Part shown: positions 51,462-60,433 of the stretch, piece by piece
How positions within the stretch are numbered: position 1 is the first letter of the stretch
How the letters are laid out: each line of letters starts with the position of its first letter
Source of the DNA: Nostocoides_A vanveenii
GTDB lineage: Bacteria > Actinomycetota > Actinomycetes > Actinomycetales > Dermatophilaceae
Direction: 5' to 3'
Assembly (NCBI RefSeq): GCF_039531165.1
Contig: NZ_BAAAPN010000021.1
Location: 12,824-76,823, forward strand
DNA length: 64,000 nucleotides
Program-made: the position numbers and the translations under genes
Notes under the pieces: model-generated
Database searches by the model: none
What the model was told of the DNA's origin: nothing
The model's input: the letters and a program-made list of their open reading frames with translations, nothing else

Positions 51462-54388
51462 CGCGGCCTGATCTGTCGGAGTCGGTCGGTGCGGGTGTCG
51501 ACCCCGCTGGTAGCACCGTCGTGGCCGTCGTGGCCGTCGTGGCCGTCGTGGCCGTCGTGGCCGTCGTGGCCGTCGTGGCCGGCCGGGCCGGGTGAGCCCG
51601 GGCCGCCCACCGCGCCGTTGCCGGCGAGGACCGGTCTGCCGCCCGCGATGGTGTCGAGGAAGACGTCCTCCAGGTGCCGATCGCGCGTCACACCTAGGTC
51701 GGCCACGGCGCCGGCAGCCACGACGCGCCCAGCCTGCATGACCACGACGTGGCTGCAGGTCTGCTCGACCTCGGCGAGCAAGTGACTGGAGACGATCACG
51801 GTGCGGCCGGCGGCGGCATACGTCTGGAGGATCGGGCGCAGTGCGGCGATCTGCGGCGGATCGAGGCCGTTCGCGGGCTCGTCGAGGATGAGCACGGCTG
51901 GCCGCCCGAGCATGGCCTGGGCGATGCCAAGCCGCTGTCGCATGCCGTGGCTGTAGGAGCGCACTGGCCGGTCGATCGCACCGCCGAGGGCCGCCACGTC
52001 GAGCGCCTCCTCGAGGTCGGCCTCGTGGGCCGGCCGCCCGGTTGCGGCCCAATAGGCGTGCAGATTCTGCCGACCGGTCAGGTGCGGCACGAAGCCCGGG
52101 CCTTCGATGAGCGTCCCGACATTGGCGAGGACGGCGGCGCCGGGCCGTACGCGTTGGCCGAGGATGTGCGTCTCGCCCGCGTCGGCGCCGATCAGGCCGA
52201 CGGCCATACGCAAGGTCGTGGTCTTGCCCGCGCCATTGGGGCCGAGCAGGCCGACGACCTGGCCGCGCTCCGCGCGCCAACTGACGTCGTCGACGGCGCG
52301 ATGCCCGTCGCCATAGACCTTGACCAGACCCCGCACCTCGAAGGTCACCGGCGCGTCCGCGTCCCCAGCCCGTATGCCACGGCCCCCGTCTTCGGCCGCG
52401 ACCGCCTCCCCGCGATGACCCATCCCGCCGGCCGACGCCTCTTCCCGAGCTGGTATGCCGTGGCTCCCCACCCCGGCAGCCACCACCTCCTCAAGGTGGC
52501 CGGGATCCTCGTCGGGTCTCCCGGGTGAGGGGTCAGGCGTCGACTCGGCGCGCGGCCACGGCGCGGCGAAACGATCCGGCCTGCGGCGTCGGCCGCCGCG
52601 GACCAGAGCGGCACCCGTGAGAAGCGCCAGCAGGGCGAGCGTCGCCGCGGCCACCCAGGCGGTCTCGCGATCCACGAGCGCCGGGCCGCCGAGGGGTGTG
52701 CCGCCCGCAACCGGAAGGATCAGGGCCGGAGAATCAAGCGTGATGGCATCGGTCCGGGCCGCAACCGGGCCCCGGTAGGCCGCGTCGGTGGCGCTGATAA
52801 GCACCCGCCATGTCGAGCCAGCCGGCAGTTGCCATGTCGCCATCGGCAAGGTCACCGCCACTGTTGTCCGACGCCCCGGCTCGGTTGCGAACCGCAGGGG
52901 CGCGGTCAGCGGCCGGACCAGGCGCGCAGACTCGCCCTGCACCTGCCACAACGAGGCATAGAGCGTGACCTCGCTGCCCGACGACGTGACATCGAGCGTC
53001 AGCCAGGGAGCGCCCACCGCCGTGAGTGACTCGGTCAAGCGGCTGGTGTCGAACGCGACTGACTGGCCAGGCAGTGCCGCGAGCGAATAGCTCGGCGCCG
53101 CAGACAGATCCGGCCCCGACGGCACCGACGTGATCGCCGAAGGCACGCCGCCGGGCGGGTTCAGCAGCCGGCCACCGCCGACACCATGCAAAGCCAACTC
53201 CCGGCTCCCAACCCGGCCAGCCACCGCGGCCGGGTCGTAGGCCGGCAAGGAGAGCACGCGGGCCGCGTTCTGGCCGCGGCGCGGGCGCACGGCATACGTG
53301 AAGGCGGGGATCGGCAGCTCGGATTGGCGGGAAATGCGCTGCCGCAGTGCGCCATTCAGCCACGTGTCGATCGATGCCGTGACGTCTTCGCGCTCGGAGC
53401 GCGCCGCCGCCGACCCGGAGCCCACGGTCGCTGCCGCGTCAGTGCCGCTCCCGTCGTGGCCACCGTTGGTCCAGCGGACCGCCACGGGGACGCCGTCGGC
53501 CAAGAGGGTGCGCGCGGTCGCGTCCGCCTGGTCGATCCCGAAGAGTGTGTCGGTCATGCCCTGGACGAGATAGACAGGCGCTTTCACCCTCGCGAGATCC
53601 GTTGCGGGACTGTGCTTTCGGAGCAGATCAAGTAGAGCGGGACTGGGCTGCCCGGTCTCTGCCGCTCGGACGAACTCGCGGCACAAGGTGGGCTCGAAGC
53701 GTCCGCACGCCCCGCTCACGTCCGCGCCACCACCTGCACCGCTCTGCGAGCCGATCAGAAAGGCGGCCGCCCAGAGTTGCTTGAATGGACCCGGCGTCGC
53801 CGTCTCCCCAGCGATGGCGGCAGCATTCGGGAAGAAGGCATCGGCCAGGTCGTGCCACGTGATCATCGCGACCACCGAGTCGACGCGCGGGTCGCGCGAG
53901 GCGGCCATCAGGGCGAGCGCGCCCCCATAGGAGCCGCCCATGACCGCCACGCGCGGGTCCCCGCTCGCGTCCCGCAAGACGCGCGCATTCGCGCCGAGCG
54001 AATCGATCAACGCCGAGGCATCGGCCACCTCGTAGGCCGGGTCCATCAGGTGGATCAAACCGCCCGATCGCCCGAAACCCCTAGCCGTATAAGCAAGTAC
54101 GACGTAGCCCTCGCTTGCGAGGCGCTGAGCGTCGGCCCGTAGGTCGGCCTTGCTGCCGCCGAATCCATGCGCCAGCAGGACCGCTGGCGCAGGCGCGTGC
54201 GACTGCGGCAGGTACAGGTCGGCATCCAGGGTCACGGCCGACCCGTCGGCTTCGGCGCCGACCGGGATACGCAGTGACTGAGGCGCGATCGGCGCCTGCG
54301 GGTCCGGGCGCAGGCTCCACACGGTCATACCGGCAATGATCGCGAGCACGGCGACGACTGTCGCGAGCAGGGCGCGCCGTCGGTTCAT
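51458..54388 (-). CDS. Fusion of secreted alpha/beta hydrolase, membrane helix and ABC ATPase
   Basis: The start at 54388 (MNRRRALLATVVAVLAII) is preferred; the frame is open to 54439. Residues 1-30 are a signal/anchor helix. An alpha/beta hydrolase follows (PAVLLAHGFGGSKADLRADA, YVVLAYTARGFGRSGGLIHL, nucleophile MGGSYGGALALMAASRD, VYLVQGMTDTLFGIDQAD), a CocE/S15-like C-terminal beta domain, a second helix (WVAAATLALLALLTGAALVR), then a full ABC ATPase: Walker A LGPNGAGKTTTLRMAVGL, signature SYSHGMRQRLGIAQAMLG, Walker B AVLILDEPANGLDP. The last 80 residues include (GHD)7. The two enzymatic parts are on opposite membrane faces. Its permease is the next gene. Confidence 0.85.
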   Translation of the reverse strand: MNRRRALLATVVAVLAIIAGMTVWSLRPDPQAPIAPQSLRIPVGAEADGSAVTLDADLYLPQSHAPAPAVLLAHGFGGSKADLRADAQRLASEGYVVLAYTARGFGRSGGLIHLMDPAYEVADASALIDSLGANARVLRDASGDPRVAVMGGSYGGALALMAASRDPRVDSVVAMITWHDLADAFFPNAAAIAGETATPGPFKQLWAAAFLIGSQSGAGGGADVSGACGRFEPTLCREFVRAAETGQPSPALLDLLRKHSPATDLARVKAPVYLVQGMTDTLFGIDQADATARTLLADGVPVAVRWTNGGHDGSGTDAAATVGSGSAAARSEREDVTASIDTWLNGALRQRISRQSELPIPAFTYAVRPRRGQNAARVLSLPAYDPAAVAGRVGSRELALHGVGGGRLLNPPGGVPSAITSVPSGPDLSAAPSYSLAALPGQSVAFDTSRLTESLTAVGAPWLTLDVTSSGSEVTLYASLWQVQGESARLVRPLTAPLRFATEPGRRTTVAVTLPMATWQLPAGSTWRVLISATDAAYRGPVAARTDAITLDSPALILPVAGGTPLGGPALVDRETAWVAAATLALLALLTGAALVRGGRRRRPDRFAAPWPRAESTPDPSPGRPDEDPGHLEEVVAAGVGSHGIPAREEASAGGMGHRGEAVAAEDGGRGIRAGDADAPVTFEVRGLVKVYGDGHRAVDDVSWRAERGQVVGLLGPNGAGKTTTLRMAVGLIGADAGETHILGQRVRPGAAVLANVGTLIEGPGFVPHLTGRQNLHAYWAATGRPAHEADLEEALDVAALGGAIDRPVRSYSHGMRQRLGIAQAMLGRPAVLILDEPANGLDPPQIAALRPILQTYAAAGRTVIVSSHLLAEVEQTCSHVVVMQAGRVVAAGAVADLGVTRDRHLEDVFLDTIAGGRPVLAGNGAVGGPGSPGPAGHDGHDGHDGHDGHDGHDGHDGATSGVDTRTDRLRQIRPR
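51521..51583. repeat. 9-bp tandem repeat encoding (GHD) tail
   Basis: Six perfect copies of GTGGCCGTC at 51521-51574 plus a degenerate seventh (GTGGCCGGC). On the minus strand they read GACGGCCAC, so the ATPase tail carries Gly-His-Asp repeated seven times. The copy number is likely to vary by slippage without changing frame. Confidence 0.85.
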
Positions 54389-54489
54389 GGGCAGATTGTG
54401 TGGCACGGCCCTGATAAGCGCAGCCGAAGGCCGGCGCAAACCCGTCGTGCTGGCCGAGCGCGGACGGCTCTAGGGCCCGCCTGCACCGC

Positions 54490-54572
54490 TTCGCCACGCA
54501 TACCTGCCTTCGTCACCCATACCCGCGTCCCACGGGGTGTCGGCGTGGCGACGCGGGTGCACAGGTGGCGAA
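54490..54572. terminator. Nested hairpin in gap after fhs
   Basis: Outer arms TTCGCCAC (54490-54497) and GTGGCGAA (54565-54572), inner arms ACCCGCGTC (54521-54529) and GACGCGGGT (54550-54558). It lies between the fhs stop (54599) and the fusion-gene start (54388), so it can end fhs transcription; the remaining part of this 210-bp gap shows nothing else that I can support. Confidence 0.5.
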
Positions 54573-54598
54573 ACGGTGTCGATGCTCGCCCGCACGGG

Positions 54599-56302
54599 CT
54601 AACTCAGGCCGATGATGGCGCCGTCGGGAGTCAGGTCGATGCGTTCGGCGTTGGGGTGGCTGGACAGGCCGGGCATGGTGCGCATCTCGCCGCAGATCGC
54701 GTAGACATAGCCCGCGCCGGCCGCCGCGCGCACCTCGCGTACCGGCAGGCGCCACCCGGTGGGGGCGCCAAGCAGCTTGGGGTCGGAGGAGACCGACAGG
54801 TGCGTCTTGGCGATGACGACGGGCAGGGCGCCGAAGCCCAGCTTTTCGTATGCCGCGAGCGCGCTCGCCGCTGCCGGCAGCACGTCGATCCCCTCGGCCC
54901 CATAGACCTTGCGCGCCACCGCATCGATCTTGTCGACGAGCGGGGCGTCGAGTTCATAGGTGAAGCGGAAGTTGGTCGGCCGGTCGAGGGCTTTGAGCAG
55001 GGCTTCGGCGAGGGCTTCGGCGCCGGCCCCGCCCTCGGCCACGTGCCGGGTCACGGCGACATCGATGCCGAGACGCTCGGCCGCGTCGATGACGACCTGG
55101 TGCTCGCTCGCGTGGTCGCTCGGGAAGGCATTGATCGCCACCACGGGCGAGACCCCGAAGGTGTTGACGATCTCGATGTGCTTGATCAAGTTCGGCAGGC
55201 CCGCGCGGACATCGTCCGGATTCTCCTCGAGCATCTCCGGCGGCAGGGGCTTGCCGGCCTTGACGTCAAAACGCCCGGAGTGCGTCTTCAGGGCGCGGAT
55301 GGTGACGACGAGGACCGCGGCGTCCGGGCGCAAGCCGGAGACCCGGCATTTGACGTTCATGAAGCGCTCGCACCCCATGTCCGCACCGAAGCCGGCCTCG
55401 GTCAGGACGATGTCGGCGCGCCGCGTGGCGACGAGGTCGGCGACGATCGAGGAGTTGCCGGTGGCGATATTGCCGAAGGGCCCGCAGTGGATCAGCGCGG
55501 GCGTGCCCTCGAGTGTCTGCAGGAGGTTGGGGTTCAGCGCATCCTGGAGGATCACGGCCATCGCGCCGGCGGCGCCGAGGTCGTCCGCGGTGATGGGGCG
55601 GCCGGCATACGAATAGCCGATCACGATGCGGCGCAACCGTTCTCGGAGATCTTCCAGTGAGGTGGCGAGCGAGAGCAGCACCATCACCTCGGACGCGGCG
55701 GTGATGTCGAAGCCGCTCTGGCGCGGGACACCGTCGACCTTGGAGCCGAGACCGACGACGAGATTGCGCAGGGCGCGGTCGTTGACGTCGAGCACGCGAC
55801 GCCAGGTGATGTTGTGGGGGTCGATCTGCAGCTGGTTGCCGTGGTGGAGATGGTTGTCCACGATCGCAGCCAGCAGATTGTGCGCGGCGGTGATCGCGTG
55901 GAAGTCACCGGTCAGATGGAGGTTGAGCTTGTCCATCGGGACAACCTGGCTGTAGCCGCCGCCGGCGGCACCGCCCTTGATCCCGAAGGTCGGCCCCATC
56001 GACGGCTGACGCAAGGTGACGGCCACATTCCGGCCGATGCGAGCTAGGCCATCGGCGAGCCCGACCGCGGTCGTCGTCTTGCCCTCGCCGAGCGGCGTGG
56101 GAGTGACGGCCGAGATGACGACGTACTTCGCGCGTTGCTGCGTCGGCTGGCCCGGCGCGGTGAGGCAGGCGAGGTCGATCTTGGCGACCGAGCGGCCATA
56201 CGGCTCGACGAACTGCGGCGGTATGCCGAGGCGACCGGCGATCTCGACGGGCGGGCGGAGACTGGCAGCGCTGGCAATCTCAATGTCGGTGGGGATACCC
56301 AT
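54599..56302 (-). CDS. fhs: Formate-tetrahydrofolate ligase
   Basis: The start at 56302 (MGIPTDIEIASAASLRPP) is chosen because the family begins so; the frame is open to 56473. The 567-residue length is right. Signatures are KYVVISAVTPTPLGEGKTTT (P-loop), VTLRQPSMGPTFGIKGGAAG, NLHLTGDFHAITAAHNLLAA and HCGPFGNIATGNSSIVADLV. The enzyme makes 10-formyl-THF from formate, ATP and THF, feeding one-carbon metabolism. It is monocistronic. The final EMRTMPGLSSHPNAERIDLT is highly conserved. Confidence 0.97.
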   Translation of the reverse strand: MGIPTDIEIASAASLRPPVEIAGRLGIPPQFVEPYGRSVAKIDLACLTAPGQPTQQRAKYVVISAVTPTPLGEGKTTTAVGLADGLARIGRNVAVTLRQPSMGPTFGIKGGAAGGGYSQVVPMDKLNLHLTGDFHAITAAHNLLAAIVDNHLHHGNQLQIDPHNITWRRVLDVNDRALRNLVVGLGSKVDGVPRQSGFDITAASEVMVLLSLATSLEDLRERLRRIVIGYSYAGRPITADDLGAAGAMAVILQDALNPNLLQTLEGTPALIHCGPFGNIATGNSSIVADLVATRRADIVLTEAGFGADMGCERFMNVKCRVSGLRPDAAVLVVTIRALKTHSGRFDVKAGKPLPPEMLEENPDDVRAGLPNLIKHIEIVNTFGVSPVVAINAFPSDHASEHQVVIDAAERLGIDVAVTRHVAEGGAGAEALAEALLKALDRPTNFRFTYELDAPLVDKIDAVARKVYGAEGIDVLPAAASALAAYEKLGFGALPVVIAKTHLSVSSDPKLLGAPTGWRLPVREVRAAAGAGYVYAICGEMRTMPGLSSHPNAERIDLTPDGAIIGLS

Positions 56303-56423
56303 GCCCGTATCTTGCCCCTCGTGCCTCCCTGCCTCGGCACGCAGGTCAGAAGGACACGAGCCTCGGCGCCAACGAGACGGGCTGGCCGTATGCCCTTGCC
56401 CCCCAGCAGTAGGCCCGTCGCGC

Positions 56424-56933
56424 CTACACGGCGCAGCCACCCATGCCCCCCATGGCCAGTTGCGTGACACCACTGGTCAGTACCTTGGCAGGCGCCGGAG
56501 TCAGCGAGTCGCGCTGATCCCCAGATGCTCGCGAGCCTTTGTCGCCATCGCCCCAGCACAGCAGAGCGCCCCTTCGGACGGCGCACGTTGTGCCCTCGCC
56601 GACCGCGATCGAACTGATGTCGCTGGTCAGCCCGACAACCTGGGCGGGAGTCGGGACGGCATACGACATCGACCCATTGCCGACATTGCCTGCGTAGTTG
56701 TGCCCCCAGCACTTGGCTGCTCCGGCCGTGGTGATGACACACACGGTTGCCGAAACGCCGTCTGCGCTGACCGAGCGGACGCAGCGGCCGAGGCTGGAGA
56801 CCGGGACGGGCACACAGGAAGCCCGCCGTGACGAGCTTGACGTCCTGGGCCGGGCCGGCCTGCGCCGGCGCAGCGACGCCTGCCGTCGCCGCTGCCAGCG
56901 TCAGCGCCGAAAGGTGGTGCGTTTCCGAACCAT
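56424..56933 (-). pseudogene. RCC1-repeat secreted protein remnant
   Basis: From 56813 to the TAG at 56424-56426 the minus strand encodes RCC1-like repeats with the usual Cys-Trp-Gly signature: VCVITTAGAAKCWGHNYAGN, VGNGSMSYAVPTPAQVVGL and TTCAVRRGALLCWGDGDKGS. Upstream in another frame lie HLSALTLAAATAGVAAPAQA and DVKLVTAGFLCA, clearly a signal peptide, following an ATG at 56933. At least two shifts separate these parts. RCC1-repeat proteins are usually 350 residues or more, so this 170-codon gene is both frameshifted and short, a likely relic. The 120-bp gap between its stop and fhs holds nothing recognisable. Confidence 0.65.
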
Positions 56934-57122
56934 GGCTTCCCCTTCGCCGTGCGAGGTCGCCGGCCCCTGCTGGCAGACGCCCCTGCGAAAACTATGCCGA
57001 AACGAGGTAGCCGACGGGGGCTTGCGCGGCCAACGGATGCGCTCGTCCTCTCAGAGCAACGCGTGTTGTCGCACGGGCGATATCGACTTGCCGCATTCGG
57101 AGCGCGTTGCCAGGGTGGAGGG

Positions 57123-58385
57123 GTGAACGGACTACCGGTCGCGTATCAGATGCGCGCTGCAATCGACGCGGACGCGGCCGCTCGCGTCGCCCTCCATGAC
57201 ATCGTCTGGGCCGGTGATGGCGGCGGACCGGCCGATGTGCGCGAGGCGGGGTCGCGGCCGCGCGGAGCCCTCGTCGTTGAGTATGACGGCGACATCGTCG
57301 GTGCGTGCGGATCGCGCGATCTCTTGCTCGGGCTCCCCGGCCCGTTGGGCGGTGTGCGCGCGGTGGCCGTCGAGGGACTGACTCAGGTGGGGGTGCATCC
57401 GGATCACAGTCGCCGGGGCGTCTTGCGCGCGATGGTCGGTAGCCACCTGGAGTGGACGAGGGCGAGCGGCCGGACGCTCGCGGTTCTGAAGGCATCCGAG
57501 CCGGGAATCTACGGCCGGTTCGGTTATGGAATGGCGTCGGTCGCGGCCCTGACGTCATTCCCCGCCGGGACGAAATGGACTGCGCCCCAAGGGATTGTCG
57601 ATCTGGCAGAAGCGACCCACACCGCCATGGCCACCGCCGAGCCCGAACACGCCGAGCGCCTGTATGCCGTGTGGTCGGCGTGCGCGAACGTCCACCTTGG
57701 GATGGTCGCGCGCAGCGTCGAGGACATTGCGCGCACGACTCGAGATGTGCCGGAGTTGCGCGTCGGCAAGGAGCCCCGGCGCCTGATGTTTGCCACGCGC
57801 GAGGGGGTCGACGTCGGGTTCGCGTGGTTCCGTCGCGACGGCGCCTGGTCCGCCGGCCGGCCCGCCGGGACTGTCGACGTCACCTGGTTCGTGGGCGTCG
57901 ACCAGGGCGCACGACTGGCGCTGATGCGCAGGCTTGTCGACCTCGACCTCGTGACCTCCGTCGTCAACTGGGTGGCTCCCGACGACCCCCTGGTGACCTG
58001 GCTCGGTTCCCCGCGGGCGCTTGACGCGCGAACCACCGATTCGGTCTGGCTGCGCATCGCCGATCTGCCCGCCGCCGTTGCCGAACGGGGGTATGCCGCG
58101 CCCTGCGACCTCCGGATCGAGGTGCGGGATCACGTCATACCGGCGAACGACGGCGTATGGCGCGTGGTCGCGGACGCGACCGGCATCGGTCGCGCCGAGC
58201 GCACCGACGGGGCGCCGGACCTCACCCTCGACATCGCCGACCTCGGCGCTTGTTGGCTGGGCGGTCAGACCATCGGCGCCCGCGCAGAGGCGGGGTTTGT
58301 CGTCGAGCACCGCCCCGGCGCCGTGCTCGCGCTGGACGCCGCGCTGCGCACTCTCACCCTGCCCGCTCAGGCTGCCGACTTCTGA
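57123..58385 (+). CDS. Eis-like GNAT N-acetyltransferase
   Basis: The GTG at 57123 has GGTGGAGGG before it and is preferred over the ORF opening at 56949. The 420-residue size and layout match Eis-family acetyltransferases: an N-terminal GNAT domain (VAVEGLTQVGVHPDHSRRGV, LRAMVGSHLEWTRASGRTLA, acetyl-CoA loop), a second GNAT-like domain (LKASEPGIYGRFGYGMASVA, the IYGRFGYG hallmark) and a C-terminal SCP2-like domain (TLDIADLGACWLGGQTIGAR). Members acetylate amines such as aminoglycosides or lysines in host proteins. It is the last gene before the CRISPR array, whose degenerate repeat begins 9 bp downstream. Confidence 0.88.
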   Translation: MNGLPVAYQMRAAIDADAAARVALHDIVWAGDGGGPADVREAGSRPRGALVVEYDGDIVGACGSRDLLLGLPGPLGGVRAVAVEGLTQVGVHPDHSRRGVLRAMVGSHLEWTRASGRTLAVLKASEPGIYGRFGYGMASVAALTSFPAGTKWTAPQGIVDLAEATHTAMATAEPEHAERLYAVWSACANVHLGMVARSVEDIARTTRDVPELRVGKEPRRLMFATREGVDVGFAWFRRDGAWSAGRPAGTVDVTWFVGVDQGARLALMRRLVDLDLVTSVVNWVAPDDPLVTWLGSPRALDARTTDSVWLRIADLPAAVAERGYAAPCDLRIEVRDHVIPANDGVWRVVADATGIGRAERTDGAPDLTLDIADLGACWLGGQTIGARAEAGFVVEHRPGAVLALDAALRTLTLPAQAADF

Positions 58386-58394
58386 CGGGTTCCG

Positions 58395-59568
58395 GCCCTT
58401 ATCCCCGCGAGTGCAGGGCGGACACGTGAAGGCGTCACGCGGAGCGTGGTAGACGGGCTCATCCCCGCGCGGGCGGGGCGGACGTCCTGGTCGCCGGCCT
58501 CTCCGAGTTCGTCGAGGGCTCATCCCCGCGCGGGCGGGGCGGACCGCCCGCGCAGCAGCGCGTCCTCTCGTGCGGAGGGCTCATCCCCGCGCGGGCGGGG
58601 CGGACTGCCGTGCGGGAGTGTGGGATTTGCGCGGCTGGGGCTCATCCCCGCGCGGGCGGGGCGGACGCCGGAGACGGCGAACTCGGCAGCGGCCGACGGG
58701 GCTCATCCCCGCGCGGGCGGGGCGGACTCACGGGGCGCCGCGGGGTCAACGTGCTCCCGGGGCTCATCCCCGCGCGGGCGGGGCGGACTGCGCAGGTCGG
58801 CGGTCATCGCGCTGCGTCCTGGGCTCATCCCCGCGCGGGCGGGGCGGACGAGCGCGGCCGGGATCGCACGCTCGACCGGGAGGGCTCATCCCCGCGCGGG
58901 CGGGGCGGACTCCAAATCGTGTCCGTCAACGGCCGCGTCGGGGGGCTCATCCCCGCGCGGGCGGGGCGGACGCGGGTGCTGTCTTCGTGTCGGCGATTGC
59001 GTTGGGCTCATCCCCGCGCGGGCGGGGCGGACGGTGACAACGACCGCCACCGGTCCGGTGAGCGGGGCTCATCCCCGCGCGGGCGGGGCGGACCAACTCG
59101 GCCTGGCGTTCAAGTACGCGGACGAGGGCTCATCCCCGCGCGGGCGGGGCGGACCAACTCGGCCTGGCGTTCAAGTACGCGGACGAGGGCTCATCCCCGC
59201 GCGGGCGGGGCGGACTGCCCAATGCCTACGGGCTGGGGATGAAGGCGCGGCTCATCCCCGCGCGGGCGGGGCGGACAGGTCGAGCGTGGATCTCGCCGCT
59301 TGGTATGCGGGCTCATCCCCGCGCGGGCGGGGCGGACGGTATCTCGATATACCCAAGCTTCGTGCTCATGGGCTCATCCCCGCGCGGGCGGGGCGGACTC
59401 GGCCTTCGCTGGCAATGTGCCGCACGGCGTGGGCTCATCCCCGCGCGGGCGGGGCGGACAGCGACCGCTTTCCGGGTCGGCGGGGCCGAGCGGGCTCATC
59501 CCCGCGCGGGCGGGGCGGACGGCGCGTCGGCGCCGACCGAGATCGACGCCTGGGGCTCATCCCCGCGC
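58395..59568 (-). CRISPR. CRISPR array 1, type I-E repeat, 19 spacers
   Basis: Direct repeats of 29 bp at 61-bp period from 58455, plus strand starting GGGCTCATCCCCGCG and ending GGGCGGGGCGGAC. Read on the minus strand they have the type I-E form (GTCCGCCCCGCC ... GCGGGGATGAGCCC), so transcription is probably leftward. The leftmost repeat (58395-58423, GCCCTTATCCCCGCGAGTG...) is degenerate, as expected for the leader-distal end. Eighteen full repeats follow; the last (59553) is cut after 16 bases. Spacers are 31-32 bp. The spacers at 59094-59125 and 59155-59186 are identical. No cas gene or leader is in the window. Confidence 0.97.
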
Positions 59569-59653
59569 CGCCTGGGCCCCGTCGGCCATTGTCAATGGCC
59601 AGGTTGAGGTCCCCGCTGGTGGCCAACTGGAAGTCCCCACCCCTCGTGGAGTT

Positions 59654-60433
59654 TTAGTTGGTTTTGAGTCGGGTTCCTCCGTTCGCTCGGGCTTGTCTCA
59701 TTCGGTAGGAGTCGCCGTCGGTGACGACGGTGTGGCAGTGGTGCAGGAGCCGGTCGAGCATGCTGACCGCGGTGGTGTGTTCGGGCAGGAATCGTCCCCA
59801 GGACTCGAACGGCCAGTGTGACGCGATACCGAGTGAGCGTCTCTCGTAGGCGGCGGCGACGAACCGGAACAGCAGTTGTGCGCCGGTGTCGTCCAGGGGG
59901 GCGAAGCCGAGCTCGTCGATCAGGATGAGGTCGTTGCGAAGTAGGGCGTCGATGAGTTTTCCGACGCTGTTGTCGGCTAGTCCTCGATAGAGGGTCTCGA
60001 CTAGTTCGGCGGCGGTGAAGTACCGGGTCCGGTGCCCGTGCTCGACGGCGGCGGTCCCTAGGGCGATCAGGGTGTGGGACTTCCCGGTGCCGGCGGGGCC
60101 GATCAGGCACACGTTCTCCGCTGCGCGGATCCACTCCAGCGAGGAGAGATAGTCAAACGTGGCGGGCGGGATCGAGGAGGCGGCGATGTCGAACTCCTCG
60201 AGGGTCTTGGTGACCGGGAACGCTGCCTGCCGCATCCGGGTGCGGGCGTTGGATGCCTCACGCGAGGCGATCTCGGCCTCGACCAGGGTGCGGAGGAACT
60301 CCTCGGGTTTCCAGCGTTGGGTCTTCGCGGTCACCAGGAGCTCGGGCGCCAGCCGGCGCATCGCGGCCATCTTCAACCGCTTCAGCCCCTCGTTCAGGTC
60401 CGCCGGCAGCGGCGGCGGCGTGGCGGCGGTCAC
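59654..60433 (-). CDS. istB: IS21 helper ATPase IstB
   Basis: The GTG at 60433 overlaps the istA stop (GTGA), the normal translational coupling in IS21. The 259-residue protein has Walker A ENVCLIGPAGTGKSHTLIAL, a following EHGHRTRYFTAAELVETLYR, Walker B NDLILIDELGFAPLDDTGAQ and the C-terminal VVTDGDSYRMRQARANGG, all conserved in IstB. It is an AAA+ ATPase that helps IstA choose and attack target DNA. It is complete. Confidence 0.95.
   Translation of the reverse strand: MTAATPPPLPADLNEGLKRLKMAAMRRLAPELLVTAKTQRWKPEEFLRTLVEAEIASREASNARTRMRQAAFPVTKTLEEFDIAASSIPPATFDYLSSLEWIRAAENVCLIGPAGTGKSHTLIALGTAAVEHGHRTRYFTAAELVETLYRGLADNSVGKLIDALLRNDLILIDELGFAPLDDTGAQLLFRFVAAAYERRSLGIASHWPFESWGRFLPEHTTAVSMLDRLLHHCHTVVTDGDSYRMRQARANGGTRLKTN

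Noticed and set aside
58446..59657. Long plus-strand reading frames over the first CRISPR array
   Set aside because: They are translations of the repeats (RAHPRAGGAD and related), with no start signal, and arise because the 61-bp period keeps three overlapping frames open.
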